Shown here: piece after piece, positions 1-8,036 of the stretch
Numbering within the stretch: the stretch's first letter is position 1
How the letters are laid out: every line of letters begins with the position of its first letter
Virus record (IMG/VR): IMGVR_UViG_3300025087_000124
Location: 1-45,645 of that record
DNA length: 45,645 bases
From: a virus
Direction: 5' to 3' (one strand)
The notes under the pieces: generated by a model
Told to the model about the DNA's origin: nothing
What the model saw: only the letters and a program-made list of their open reading frames with translations
The model's database searches: none
Made by a program: the position numbers and the translations under genes

Positions 1-476
1 CAGTTAGACCATGCAGTTCCTCTAGTTACACCACTTGAGTCTGTATAGACATGGGCTTGGCCGAAGAAAGGAGTACCATCGAAACAAATTACTGATACAC
101 CATCTCGAAGGAATCTTTCGGTTTCTTCTTTAAGTGATCTTTCGACTGCGTTTCCGAAGTCTTGTACTTTTCTTCTAAGTAATCCACCTGACTGATCGTC
201 ATCTAACACTTCTCTTTTAGTAGTGGTTGTTAGCTCCCACTTGTCCAAAGTTAGAGTCTGTTTGTACTCATTAAAGATCTTTGGTTGTCTCTCTCCTCTA
301 AATCTCTCAAGTTTTCCCTTGTTACCATAGAACACTTCAATCTTAGCTGAAGAGGTCGTTGGAACAACTTGGATCATTTCCCGATATTCCGCACCTGTGA
401 AAGCATCTCTACCTTCTTGGTATGCGATTTTTAAATCGGTTTTGAGCGATTGAGGAAAATTGTCTCTTGTTAACAT
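1..476 (-). CDS. Major capsid protein, N-terminal part (Mu gpT-like), cut by window edge
   Basis: This is the first 158 residues of a major head subunit; the reading frame runs off the left edge with two bases (TG) of the next codon left over. The start is the ATG at 474-476, beginning MLTRDNFPQSLK. The pattern (an early FPQSLKTDL segment, a KLERFRGERQ stretch, then LRDG followed by CFDGTPFF and a QAHVY segment near the edge) matches the Mu gpT family, where the same region reads LLKDG, CYDGQNFF and KEHPV. The missing C-terminal half is at 45115-45645. It follows the decoration and protease genes by short gaps, as in Mu-like head operons. No Shine-Dalgarno is visible; the leader is A/T-rich. 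Confidence 0.85.
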   Translation of the reverse strand, partial: MLTRDNFPQSLKTDLKIAYQEGRDAFTGAEYREMIQVVPTTSSAKIEVFYGNKGKLERFRGERQPKIFNEYKQTLTLDKWELTTTTKREVLDDDQSGGLLRRKVQDFGNAVERSLKEETERFLRDGVSVICFDGTPFFGQAHVYTDSSGVTRGTAWSN

Positions 477-494
477 TTTTAGTTATCGCTTAAA

Positions 495-962
495 TTAAAT
501 GTTGTAGTTCGCAAATAACGAAATACCTCTAGAACCGATTGCTGGATCTATCAACACTCTATACTTAGAGGTTGAAGGGAAACCAGTAATTACTCCTACT
601 GGAAGTGCGTTGATCTGTATTGAAACACCGACTGTTTGATCATCAAGACCATAAGCCCATTGTCCAATATGAGCACTTACACCTGTTCCGTTTGCTTCAA
701 AAGTAAATTCTCCTTTTGACCAGACGTCAATTATTGCTTGAGAGGCACCAAGTCCTGCTGTTAAATCAACAAGGTTCTCGACAACTCCTAAGAAATAACC
801 GTTTGATGCACCTGCGGAAGTCAAAGGAATTACTCTTGCACCTGAAGCTCCTGTTTTCATAAGTAGAGTACCTTTGTAGTACTTATACCCGCTTGCTCCT
901 GTAAAGTGCAATAATTCTCCTGTCTGTCTTTGTGCGTCTCTGTTTGCGTTTGCTGCTGCCAT
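495..962 (-). CDS. Capsid decoration / cement protein (DUF2190-like)
   Basis: A 155-residue protein with a small-residue, beta-rich pattern: an early FTGASGYKYYKGTLLMK stretch, then IPLTSAGASNGYFLGV, and a mid-protein sequence reading VWSKGEFTFEANGTG. This resembles the DUF2190-type capsid cement proteins, which carry a G-V-A-type barrel and bind the outer capsid surface. It lies directly between the protease/scaffold gene and the major capsid gene, the usual position for such a protein. No transmembrane segment or signal peptide is present. The family call rests on pattern and place rather than on catalytic residues. Confidence 0.6.
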   Translation of the reverse strand: MAAANANRDAQRQTGELLHFTGASGYKYYKGTLLMKTGASGARVIPLTSAGASNGYFLGVVENLVDLTAGLGASQAIIDVWSKGEFTFEANGTGVSAHIGQWAYGLDDQTVGVSIQINALPVGVITGFPSTSKYRVLIDPAIGSRGISLFANYNI

Positions 963-983
963 GTTATTGCTTAATTAAATAAA

Positions 984-2150
984 TTACTTTGCTTTAGACT
1001 TTTTATAGTCTTCTATCGCCTTTTTTCCATACTTCTCCCAGAAAATAGCCCATTCCTCATCACTCTTTTTAGCGTGAGTTGGAAGTGCTTTAATCTCTGC
1101 CTTAATCTTGTCCTCTTCAGAAGGCTCTGCATCAACTTCGTTGACACCGACTTCCTCTAAGTTAATTAAGACTGGATTCTTTTGGAACAAACCAACTAGA
1201 ACCTCAGACAATGAAACTGCACCCTCTGCAAGGTCGACAGTAGCACCACCTTCTTTATGAGCAAGGATAAATCCTTCCTTTTGAGACGGTAGTATTCTAC
1301 CCTCAGATAAAAGCACATTAAATGCCTTCTCTGCTTCCTCACCTTTGAGTGTAGCCTTTAGTTCCGCTAGCTCTATTTGAAGTTTTTGAATTTCAGATGT
1401 TTCACTTAGTTCAGAGGCTTCAATCTCCTCTTTTTTCTCGGAGTCCTCAGCTGGAACTTCCTCAACTACTTCAGCAGGGGTTTCTACAACCTCTTCTACC
1501 GCCTCGGCAGGTGTTTCCACCGCTTCGGGAGTTTCAGCAACTTCCTTCTTAGATTCCTCAGAAACTTTTGGCTCGACTTCTTCAGTCGTTACCTTTTCCA
1601 CTATTGCTTCCTCAGATTCCGTCTTGGTCTCTTCAACCTTAACTTCCTCTAGTTCCACCACTGGTGTAATAGGGTCTTTTGTTTTTGCCATGCTTTGTAT
1701 TTCTGACAAATTAATTAAATAGTTTTTATCGTTCTCCGATAACATAGTAAATCCCTCCATACCTTTAATATAAGGGTTCATAACTGCGGCAACGTGTCTT
1801 AATACCGCACCAACATTCTTTCCACTCTCTTTGTCTATATACTCTGGATCGATTGAAACACTAACATCGTTATACTTATCAAGTTCTTTCTCCTCAATTT
1901 CCATTTCGGCAAATAGTTTTTCACCCTCTATGGATAGTTTATTAATGTTCTTATTTAGTATTAATGCAGGATTCTTTTCGGCTTCTAAGTTTGAAATGTG
2001 GCCCCTAAGAACAGGTACAAACGGAGTAATCTTAAAATTGTCCATTAACTCCTTTAAGTAGTCTGTGGTTACCTCTAGTATCCCTTTAGGTGCATTAGGG
2101 TGCATCCACTTACCAGCTCTCAGTATTTCTTTTTTGTATTTTCTTATCAT
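984..2150 (-). CDS. Prohead protease with C-terminal scaffold (Mu gpI-like)
   Basis: A 388-residue protein. The N-terminal 150 residues (ILRAGKWMHPN, then TTDYLKELMDNF, then PVLRGHIS) match the Mu gpI protease, which matures the prohead. Residues about 165-270 are a very acidic Glu/Val/Pro/Ala-rich tract (repeats such as VVETPAEVVEEVPAED), followed by a short coiled coil (IQKLQIELAELKATLK). A C-terminal segment reading LSEGRILPSQKEGF resembles the scaffold-like tail of gpI. Mu makes a separate scaffold (gpZ) from the same region by internal initiation; an ATG at residue 154 (MAKTKDP), in the same frame, could do so here, but that is inference. It is followed by the decoration and capsid genes. 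Confidence 0.75.
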   Translation of the reverse strand: MIRKYKKEILRAGKWMHPNAPKGILEVTTDYLKELMDNFKITPFVPVLRGHISNLEAEKNPALILNKNINKLSIEGEKLFAEMEIEEKELDKYNDVSVSIDPEYIDKESGKNVGAVLRHVAAVMNPYIKGMEGFTMLSENDKNYLINLSEIQSMAKTKDPITPVVELEEVKVEETKTESEEAIVEKVTTEEVEPKVSEESKKEVAETPEAVETPAEAVEEVVETPAEVVEEVPAEDSEKKEEIEASELSETSEIQKLQIELAELKATLKGEEAEKAFNVLLSEGRILPSQKEGFILAHKEGGATVDLAEGAVSLSEVLVGLFQKNPVLINLEEVGVNEVDAEPSEEDKIKAEIKALPTHAKKSDEEWAIFWEKYGKKAIEDYKKSKAK

Positions 2151-2222
2151 AATGAAAAAGGCCGCCTTGTTAAGATGCTGAATGCACCAAAACTAGCGAC
2201 TTTGTGTTTTATTAACTTAGTC

Positions 2223-2459
2223 TTATTCGATTGTATTCCAATCTACCACTCTTTTAGAATAAATGTCAAGCACCGAACTTCCTGCAATAATAGCTTGATC
2301 CTGCACACTTGTAACCTTGCCCCCCTCAAAACTAATAACTAGGCGTGTTTGAAGCCTTTTTGTTATGCACTCCTCCCACCTAGCAAGTACGAAATCCTTA
2401 TACTTTATCTGTAGAAGATCCTCTAAATTTTTTAAACTGCTCCTGTTTGTTTCTTGCAT
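2223..2459 (-). CDS. Hypothetical protein between sugar cluster and head genes
   Basis: A 78-residue soluble protein (MQETNRSSLKNLEDLLQ at the start) that I do not recognise. It has a helical N-terminal half and a beta-like C-terminal half (RLVISFEGGKVTSVQDQ). Its start overlaps the end of the upstream 99-residue gene by 28 bases, which suggests translational coupling. A gap of about 70 bases separates it from the protease gene. Position suggests a small head-assembly or regulatory protein, but nothing in the sequence shows a function. Confidence 0.6.
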   Translation of the reverse strand: MQETNRSSLKNLEDLLQIKYKDFVLARWEECITKRLQTRLVISFEGGKVTSVQDQAIIAGSSVLDIYSKRVVDWNTIE

Positions 2460-2731
2460 AATGTTGTTAAGTTATTAAATATGTCTATAAATATTTCCAC
2501 GCCTGCCTCGCTTTTACAAACCCTGTCGTTCTCTAGTGGGCAATGTTCTCTAGCCAGTTCAACAATATCGTTAAACCTCATTCCTAATTCATAAAGCCCA
2601 AATAAGTAGCCCAAGGTTTCTGGAGTTAGTATCTGTTCAAAACCAATTGTTCTAACAAGGTCTTTTTTAAGTGTCTCAAATAGGCTCTTATAAAACTTAA
2701 GCTGTGCTATCCTTCTATCAATTGTTTCCAT
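2432..2731 (-). CDS. Hypothetical helical protein
   Basis: A 99-residue, mostly helical protein starting METIDRRIAQLKFY. It has no recognisable motif; two widely spaced cysteines (in EHCPLENDRVCKS) and another near the end are visible. It overlaps the glycosyltransferase gene upstream and the 78-residue gene downstream, so the three are likely translated together. No function is assigned. Confidence 0.6.
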   Translation of the reverse strand: METIDRRIAQLKFYKSLFETLKKDLVRTIGFEQILTPETLGYLFGLYELGMRFNDIVELAREHCPLENDRVCKSEAGVEIFIDIFNNLTTLCKKQTGAV

Positions 2732-3708
2732 TCACTTACCCCTTTTTCTAAACTAAACTTTTCAGCGTGCTTTTTGTTTCTATCTAAAGACCCCTTACCT
2801 TTAAAAGTAGACACTCCCACCTTTTGTCCAACAAGGGAATCAAAGTCTATAAACTCGTTGACTGTTTCCTGTAACCCACCTATTCTCCTTACAACGGGAA
2901 TTGCCCCGCAGTATTGAGCCTTTATTGCATTCATACAAAACAATTCTCCGTCTGGATTGTTACACGGAAGACACCAGTACTCAGACCTCCAGTACATTTC
3001 ACTCATTTGGGCAAAAGAAAGCCTGCCTAAGAGCTCTATTCCTTCCTGCTCCGTTAGTTTCATTATTTTCTTCTTCCAGTCCGCCATAGAAGGGTTAAAG
3101 GCAATTACCTTGTCTATAAAGTCCCATCCGTAGGTTATGTATAGCTTTTTAAGTTTTAACTTCTCTTTAACTGTACCCCACTTCGATAGTAAGTCCTCAA
3201 GCCCCCTGTCGTAACTTGAACAGTAGAGCATAGACCCCTCCTCTTTCGCTACCTTATTTTCGTCTAATCTGTTTAAATCCGCCCACAAGTACATTGGTTG
3301 AATCTTTACGTCTTTCGTGGCCATCCTAGAGGTGTGGTAGTTGCTTATAGTTATTACCTTATCTACGTTTCCTAACTCGTAGGGCAACCACTCTCCTTCA
3401 ATATCCGTTGTCCAATGAAACCTCTTTCTAGCACCAATACTCTTTTGAAACATTTCTCTGGTCTTGAAGGAAACAAAAACGTCCCTAGTCATGAATCCTT
3501 TAAACTCTAAATGGTCTCTATAATGCACCCCGTCAAAGTCCCCGTGTTCTCCGTTATGGTAAATGGTTACATCGTAGTCTTTAGAAAGTCCTCTAGCAAG
3601 TTCAATTAGTTTTTCTTCACTTCCGCCTACCCCTGTTTCAAGTGACTTAGCACTCCAACCTTCTTTAACTAGGTTTGTGTAAAAGTGTATCTTCTTCTTT
3701 GGGTTCAT
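2707..3708 (-). CDS. GT-B glycosyltransferase (GT4-like), last of the sugar cluster
   Basis: A 333-residue protein with the layout of a GT-B glycosyltransferase. It has an early glycine-rich GVGGSEEKLIELARGL segment (the donor-side loop with GGSE), a mid TISNYH segment, and a C-terminal half with SSYDRGLEDLL, ITYGWD and NNPDGELFCMNAIKAQ, the last being the equivalent of the E-x7-E region. The same landmarks (GIGGSEGMC, SSYDRGLDNVL, YYGWN, EFYEISCINAMTAQ) occur in the C-terminal half of the protein at 12004-14451, so the two are paralogous modules. It probably transfers an activated sugar to a surface or virion glycan; donor and acceptor cannot be read. Its start overlaps the preceding methyltransferase stop (ATGA). 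Confidence 0.75.
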   Translation of the reverse strand: MNPKKKIHFYTNLVKEGWSAKSLETGVGGSEEKLIELARGLSKDYDVTIYHNGEHGDFDGVHYRDHLEFKGFMTRDVFVSFKTREMFQKSIGARKRFHWTTDIEGEWLPYELGNVDKVITISNYHTSRMATKDVKIQPMYLWADLNRLDENKVAKEEGSMLYCSSYDRGLEDLLSKWGTVKEKLKLKKLYITYGWDFIDKVIAFNPSMADWKKKIMKLTEQEGIELLGRLSFAQMSEMYWRSEYWCLPCNNPDGELFCMNAIKAQYCGAIPVVRRIGGLQETVNEFIDFDSLVGQKVGVSTFKGKGSLDRNKKHAEKFSLEKGVSEWKQLIEG

Positions 3709-4325
3709 ATTGGTCTGTATAAAATTAGCAGTTGGTCGTCTCTAACGACACTTTCTTTAATCTCTCCGTACTTAGCAATCAGTTTTTCAAACTCTTCTTT
3801 AGTAAACATTCTAACGTGTTCTTCATTTCTCTTGGCGTCTTCTAGTCCGTGTCTACCATTAGCGTCTGGCGTAGATACCATTACATAAGTACCTAACCGA
3901 CTTAACACCTTCAACAAGGCGTTCTCGTCTACTACGTGTTCTATAACTTCTAAACAACTGACCGTGTCCGCGTGAAGACCCTCTGGCATATCTTCAGCAA
4001 ATCCTTTTTGAAACATTTTTCTACCGTCCCAACCTAATTGATCGGCCTTGTGTCTTGCCTCAAGTATAGAATCCTCACTTGGGTCTATACCAACACAATC
4101 AACCCCCATCGCTTGGAGTGTTAGACATTCGTAACCGTCTTTGCAACCCACAGCTATATGAGTTCTACCGTCTAACTCGTGTACCTTCTCTACTAGCCAT
4201 GCTATACGGTCTATCACCTTATGGGCTTGTGTACAGTTTTCTAATGGCATGAAGTTGCCGTCACTCTTGGCGTAGTATTCTTTGTTCTTATCCTTGTCCA
4301 GATACTTTTTGTTTTTTGTTTTCAT
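3705..4325 (-). CDS. Class I SAM-dependent methyltransferase
   Basis: A 206-residue protein with Rossmann methyltransferase motifs: motif I at about residues 56-64 (IAVGCKDGYE, a variant of the usual E/DxGxGxG), an acidic end to strand 2 (VGIDPSED), and a motif IV/post-I region reading VSCLEVIEHV, followed by YVMVSTPDANG. The last resembles the ubiE/COQ5-like and Methyltransf_23 families. It stands among glycosyltransferase and nucleotide-sugar genes and therefore most likely O- or C-methylates a sugar or its intermediate. It ends in TGA overlapping the next ATG, which also shows that TGA is a stop in this genome. Confidence 0.75.
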   Translation of the reverse strand: MKTKNKKYLDKDKNKEYYAKSDGNFMPLENCTQAHKVIDRIAWLVEKVHELDGRTHIAVGCKDGYECLTLQAMGVDCVGIDPSEDSILEARHKADQLGWDGRKMFQKGFAEDMPEGLHADTVSCLEVIEHVVDENALLKVLSRLGTYVMVSTPDANGRHGLEDAKRNEEHVRMFTKEEFEKLIAKYGEIKESVVRDDQLLILYRPI

Positions 4326-4332
4326 TGCTATT

Positions 4333-4560
4333 CTAACTAAAATTAATTCTCCGAATATAAGCCCTCAAGAACTCTAAATAATCCGAAGTAAACCCAAACT
4401 TTTTATCAAACTGTCTAAAAAATAAATCTATAAACGACATTATTCTCTCATTACTTTCAGTCATTTCTTCAATCATTATTTCACGAGGCAACCCCGTCCT
4501 CTGATAAAAATCAAAGGTGTAATAGTCTAACCAAGTTATAAAATTGCTAATCTTTTCCAT
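4333..4560 (-). CDS. Small hypothetical protein in sugar cluster
   Basis: A 75-residue protein rich in aromatic and charged residues (WLDYYTFDFYQR, FFRQFDKKFGF) with no family I recognise. It overlaps the end of the transketolase C-terminal gene by 14 bases and is followed after 7 bases by the methyltransferase gene, so it is clearly part of the cluster. It could be a small partner protein of one of the neighbouring enzymes; that is a guess from position. Confidence 0.6.
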   Translation of the reverse strand: MEKISNFITWLDYYTFDFYQRTGLPREIMIEEMTESNERIMSFIDLFFRQFDKKFGFTSDYLEFLRAYIRRINFS

Positions 4561-5122
4561 ATTTCTTTATAAAATATTCTTTACTCCCCCCAGTTTTTGG
4601 ATATTCTTTTAACTTGTCCAAGTCTATTTCAATCTCTGGATTCTCTTTATACCCACCAACTCTTATATACCGAGGCCTAGTAGGGGTTTCCCTTAATAGC
4701 TTATCAAGTTCTTCCTGGGTTTCTGGTGTGTAAATGTCTATGTTTAACAACTGTCCAATAGCCTTATCATCATCAAATGCAAAGTGGGTACTCCCTAAGT
4801 ATGCGTAATCAAAGTTAGTACCCACCCCGATCATCGTAACTGGTGAATTCTGGTAGCACAGGTCTAGCTTAATCTGTTCAAAAGCCCTCAAGTAGAAGGC
4901 ACACATAGTATATGTAAACACCTTCTTTCCCGCTAACGCTAATCCTGAAGCGATACCAACCATACTCTGTTCAGCCAATCCCACATTAATAAACCTATTA
5001 CCCATCTTTTCTTTAAGTGGCTCAAGAACGTTGTAGCCAACGTCTGCCGTCAAAAAGTAGGTATTATCGTCATTTATTTTTAGTAGTGTGTCTACTATTT
5101 TAGTTCTCATTGTAAAATCCAT
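4547..5122 (-). CDS. Transketolase, pyrimidine-binding (C-terminal) subunit, short
   Basis: A 191-residue protein matching the pyrimidine-binding domain of two-subunit transketolases. It has FLTADVG, then FINVGLAEQSMVGIASGLA, whose Glu (in GLAEQ) is the one that activates thiamine diphosphate, then YTMCAFYLRAFEQIK and a histidine in GSTHFAFDDD. The usual C-terminal domain of the family (another ~100 residues) is missing. It should pair with the N-terminal subunit at 5663-6355 to form a thiamine-dependent ketol-transfer enzyme. A methyltransferase gene separates the two halves. In a sugar cluster the likely role is adding a two-carbon unit to a keto sugar, giving a branched sugar; that role is inference. 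Confidence 0.8.
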   Translation of the reverse strand: MDFTMRTKIVDTLLKINDDNTYFLTADVGYNVLEPLKEKMGNRFINVGLAEQSMVGIASGLALAGKKVFTYTMCAFYLRAFEQIKLDLCYQNSPVTMIGVGTNFDYAYLGSTHFAFDDDKAIGQLLNIDIYTPETQEELDKLLRETPTRPRYIRVGGYKENPEIEIDLDKLKEYPKTGGSKEYFIKKYGKD

Positions 5123-5694
5123 TATTTTTTTATAAGCTCAAATACTCCTCTACCACCTATAGGTTGATAAACCTTAAATCCGTTCTCTTTAGCAAACCTG
5201 TCTACAGACAAAGTTACTCCTGGCCACCCGTAATCGTGTCCTAGAATATGCTTTACCGAATGCTTACATAAACATAGCTCAAGATACACAATAGGGTCTC
5301 TATGATCCCCGTCTATAAAACAGTATTCGTAGGTGTTGTCTATAATAGCCATAGCACCCGTCCAATCTAAAGACTTACTCCTTACAGTTCTCACGCAATC
5401 CGCCAACTCTTTGAGACTCGCTTTCATTGATTCCTCCGTGTGTTCTCCGTAAATATGCGTCTTGGCTTCGTCTTCGTCTATAGGGATATCAAACGTGTCC
5501 ACTACAGTATGCTTACCACCCTTTTCCTTTGCTATTGCACAACATACATAAGTCAACATTCCCTTGTAAGCTCCTATTTCTAGCGAATTACCACCTTTAT
5601 TAAGCTCTCTAAATCTATCAATAAGCCACTCAAGTTCGTCCCAACTCATTTTAGCGTCTGGATTAACTTGCCAAGCCTCGTCTATTAATCCCAT
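5122..5694 (-). CDS. SAM-dependent methyltransferase (Methyltransf_24/TylF-like)
   Basis: A 190-residue protein with the landmarks of the TylF/CmcI-like methyltransferase group. It has LEIGAYKGMLTYVC (SAM loop, about residues 38-51), VVDTFD (acidic strand-2 end), then FIDGDHRDPIVYLEL and ILGHDYGWPGV, the metal-binding D-x-D-H and HDY segments typical of metal-dependent O-methyltransferases acting on sugars. It sits between the two transketolase genes, overlapping the N-subunit gene by 32 bases and touching the C-subunit gene, so a joint role in finishing the same sugar is plausible. The ATG at 5692-5694 is a good start. Confidence 0.75.
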   Translation of the reverse strand: MGLIDEAWQVNPDAKMSWDELEWLIDRFRELNKGGNSLEIGAYKGMLTYVCCAIAKEKGGKHTVVDTFDIPIDEDEAKTHIYGEHTEESMKASLKELADCVRTVRSKSLDWTGAMAIIDNTYEYCFIDGDHRDPIVYLELCLCKHSVKHILGHDYGWPGVTLSVDRFAKENGFKVYQPIGGRGVFELIKK

Positions 5695-6355
5695 TGTTCT
5701 TTTTATATAACTTATATATTTCCTTATCTACCTTCTGGTAATGACTGGCCAAAGTATTTTCCAACTCACCCCAACCCTCACCCTTAGTAGAATAGAACTT
5801 AAATGTGTTGTAGGGTATTTGACCCTCACTTAACTCCTGAAAACCACCGAAGCCATTCACATCAACAACAGGTACTATGTTTCTTATTTCCAGTCTTCTA
5901 ATAATCTGTAACGATTCAAGTGTAGACCCTTCTTGACATTCCCCGTCACTCATAATAACAACCACCTTACGGTCTGGATTAGCTATCGCCCAACCTATAC
6001 CGATAGGCAATCCATGTCCTAACGACCCTGTAGAAGCGTATATGCCGTGTTCTATGTCTAGTGTGGCGTGCCCTGATAGCCCATCGTCTTTGTAATAACT
6101 CTTTAACATCTCATTGCTTATAACACCTGCTTCGTTTAAACAAACATACTGTGCCAACGCACCATGTCCCTTTGAAAGAATAACAATAGCCTTCGGGTCG
6201 TCATAATAAGTAGCTACTAGTATAGGAGCAACTGTCATTGCCGAAGCTACATGACCACAACCCGTTTCAAGTCCTATTCTCATTATTCTATCCTGTACTT
6301 TACGGGTTATGGCTTTAATCTCTTTTAGTCTTTTAGTTTTTTGTTTCTCTGTCAT
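5663..6355 (-). CDS. Transketolase, thiamine-diphosphate-binding (N-terminal) subunit
   Basis: A 230-residue protein with the ThDP-binding fold of split transketolases: LETGCGHVASAMT, then ILSKGHGALAQY, LSGHATLDIEHGIYASTGSLGHGL (residues about 93-116), and the cofactor motif starting MSDGECQEGSTLESLQ and ending VDVNGFGG. These correspond to the conserved histidines, the SLG loop and the GDG...N magnesium motif. Together with the protein from 4547-5122 it would form a complete active site. Phage-borne transketolase halves are rare. It is the third enzyme gene downstream of the dehydrase and dehydratase, so it likely acts on the keto-sugar they make. Confidence 0.85.
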   Translation of the reverse strand: MTEKQKTKRLKEIKAITRKVQDRIMRIGLETGCGHVASAMTVAPILVATYYDDPKAIVILSKGHGALAQYVCLNEAGVISNEMLKSYYKDDGLSGHATLDIEHGIYASTGSLGHGLPIGIGWAIANPDRKVVVIMSDGECQEGSTLESLQIIRRLEIRNIVPVVDVNGFGGFQELSEGQIPYNTFKFYSTKGEGWGELENTLASHYQKVDKEIYKLYKKNNGINRRGLAS

Positions 6356-7071
6356 AGATTTAATAGTTTCTTCATTTTAATTGGGTTTCCTACCCAAACA
6401 CTAGGTTCGTACTGATTTTGCTTGTATTTGTGCCACTTTTTATTGTCCTTACCGTTTAATATAAAGTCCCCGTTCTCAAGGGACTCTCCCTCGCAAACGT
6501 TTATTATTTCTCCGTACAGGTGCTTGGCGTGTAGTAGCCTCTCAACCGCATAAGAAACCAACTCTACAGGGAAATAGTCTCTACAATCCTTTGGGTTTCC
6601 GTACTTCAAAGCTTTTTTAAATCTAGACACAAAGTTCTTACCACCCTCTCCGTAAGGACTGAATATTCTTAGCGTGTTGTAACCAAGCAACTTAGCATAC
6701 AAAGTCACCGATAACTTTGCAATCCCGTAAGCATTCACAGGCTCGCATACCATATCTTCTTTCATAGGCTCGTATTTAACACCGTACTCACTTGAGCTAC
6801 CTATGTTAATAACTCGAATACCCCTCTTTTTACACTCATTAAAGAAGTTACAAGTCCATTCAGCAAACTCTAAGTGTTCTATAGACTGTAAGTCCTTGTC
6901 CGTACACCACGCACAGTGAATAACCGTGTCCAAACCCTCAAGTACCGACCATTCCTGATTCATAAACTCGCCTCTAGTTATCAAAGTAACCTCGTACCCA
7001 AGATCGTATAAATACTTACTCACGTGCTTACCTACAAACCCTGTTGACCCCGTTATACCTATTTTACCCAT
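6352..7071 (-). CDS. NAD(P)-dependent sugar epimerase/4-ketoreductase (extended SDR, short)
   Basis: A 239-residue short-chain dehydrogenase. The nucleotide motif GITGSTGFVG is at residues 5-14, the catalytic serine lies in GSSSEYG (91-97), and the Tyr-x3-Lys pair is Y115/K119 (YGIAK). It is shorter than typical epimerases (~300+), with the substrate domain trimmed. Such enzymes serve as 4-ketoreductases for 3,6-dideoxyhexoses (abequose and paratose synthases). That role would fit directly after the 4,6-dehydratase and the RfbH-type enzyme encoded upstream, but the exact product cannot be read. It overlaps both neighbours by a few bases. Confidence 0.75.
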   Translation of the reverse strand: MGKIGITGSTGFVGKHVSKYLYDLGYEVTLITRGEFMNQEWSVLEGLDTVIHCAWCTDKDLQSIEHLEFAEWTCNFFNECKKRGIRVINIGSSSEYGVKYEPMKEDMVCEPVNAYGIAKLSVTLYAKLLGYNTLRIFSPYGEGGKNFVSRFKKALKYGNPKDCRDYFPVELVSYAVERLLHAKHLYGEIINVCEGESLENGDFILNGKDNKKWHKYKQNQYEPSVWVGNPIKMKKLLNL

Positions 7072-8036
7072 TCTGGATTATTCATACTAAATTTAACTGT
7101 CTGCTCTAACGCATTGTCAAAGTCGAATGGTGGTCTCCAACCCAACTCCAGTATCTTACTATAGTCTATTGAGTATCTTCTATCATACCCTGGTCTAATT
7201 GATTTGGCCTCTACCATTTCATACTTCAATTCTTGACCCATAATATCCGCTACCTTTTGAGCCATTTCTAAGTTACTCAATTCTACTTCGCTTCCTACAT
7301 TAATCTTCTTCTCATTCTGTTCTAGCATATACAATATAGCACTTGCACTATTCTTAGCGTATAACCAGTATCGGCTACCTACTACCCCGCCTGTATGATG
7401 TATAGGTACTTTTTCCCCTCTAAGTATATGTCCAACTATCTTAGGCACAAACTTTTCAGGATCTTGTCTTTCTCCGAACATATTCATAGTACGCATTATG
7501 GTAATCGGCAATCCATACGTTTCCATATAGGCATTCGCTATCATTTCTCCAGAAGCTTTCCCAGCACTGTAAGGATTTCTAGGATTTAAAGCGTCTGTCT
7601 CCTTAAACTTTGATCCGACTTCAGCGTCTCCGTATACCTCGTCTGTAGAATAGTAAATAAACCTCTTTAATCTAGTCTGATACTTCCTTGCGTAATCTAA
7701 CATCGAGATTGTAGACAAAGAATTGTTAACAAACACCTCTCTAGGTCTAGTAATAGAATCATCAACATGACTGTCCGCAGCTACGTGTACAATGTAATCA
7801 ACTTCCCCTATATGACGGTGTACAGAATCCAACGGGTCTATTAGATCGTGTCTGATAATCTGTACTCTTTTAGGTAGGTTGTAGCCCTCCACAATCGATT
7901 CTAAACGGTTCAAGTTACCCGCCCTACTCATTCGCACAAGGCACACAATTTCCCAATCAGTAGTATGCAAAAAGTACTCAAGTACATGAGCACCTACAAA
8001 CCCAGAAACTCCCGTTATTGCTACCCTTGTATTCAC
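7059..8036 (-). CDS. NDP-glucose 4,6-dehydratase-like protein (RmlB-like)
   Basis: A 325-residue extended SDR with a textbook dehydratase signature. It has GVSGFVG at 9-15, HVAADSHVDDSI at about 84-95 (compare HxAAxSHVDRS in RmlB), the catalytic T131-D132-E133 in STDEVYG, and Y156/K160 in NPYSAGK. The TDE triad is what distinguishes 4,6-dehydratases from epimerases. The product would be an NDP-4-keto-6-deoxyhexose, the substrate of the RfbH-type enzyme just upstream. The start is GTG at 8034-8036, preceded by a leader that repeats a sequence found 121 bases upstream. No nucleotidyltransferase is present, so the NDP-sugar probably comes from the host. Confidence 0.8.
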   Translation of the reverse strand: MNTRVAITGVSGFVGAHVLEYFLHTTDWEIVCLVRMSRAGNLNRLESIVEGYNLPKRVQIIRHDLIDPLDSVHRHIGEVDYIVHVAADSHVDDSITRPREVFVNNSLSTISMLDYARKYQTRLKRFIYYSTDEVYGDAEVGSKFKETDALNPRNPYSAGKASGEMIANAYMETYGLPITIMRTMNMFGERQDPEKFVPKIVGHILRGEKVPIHHTGGVVGSRYWLYAKNSASAILYMLEQNEKKINVGSEVELSNLEMAQKVADIMGQELKYEMVEAKSIRPGYDRRYSIDYSKILELGWRPPFDFDNALEQTVKFSMNNPEWVK

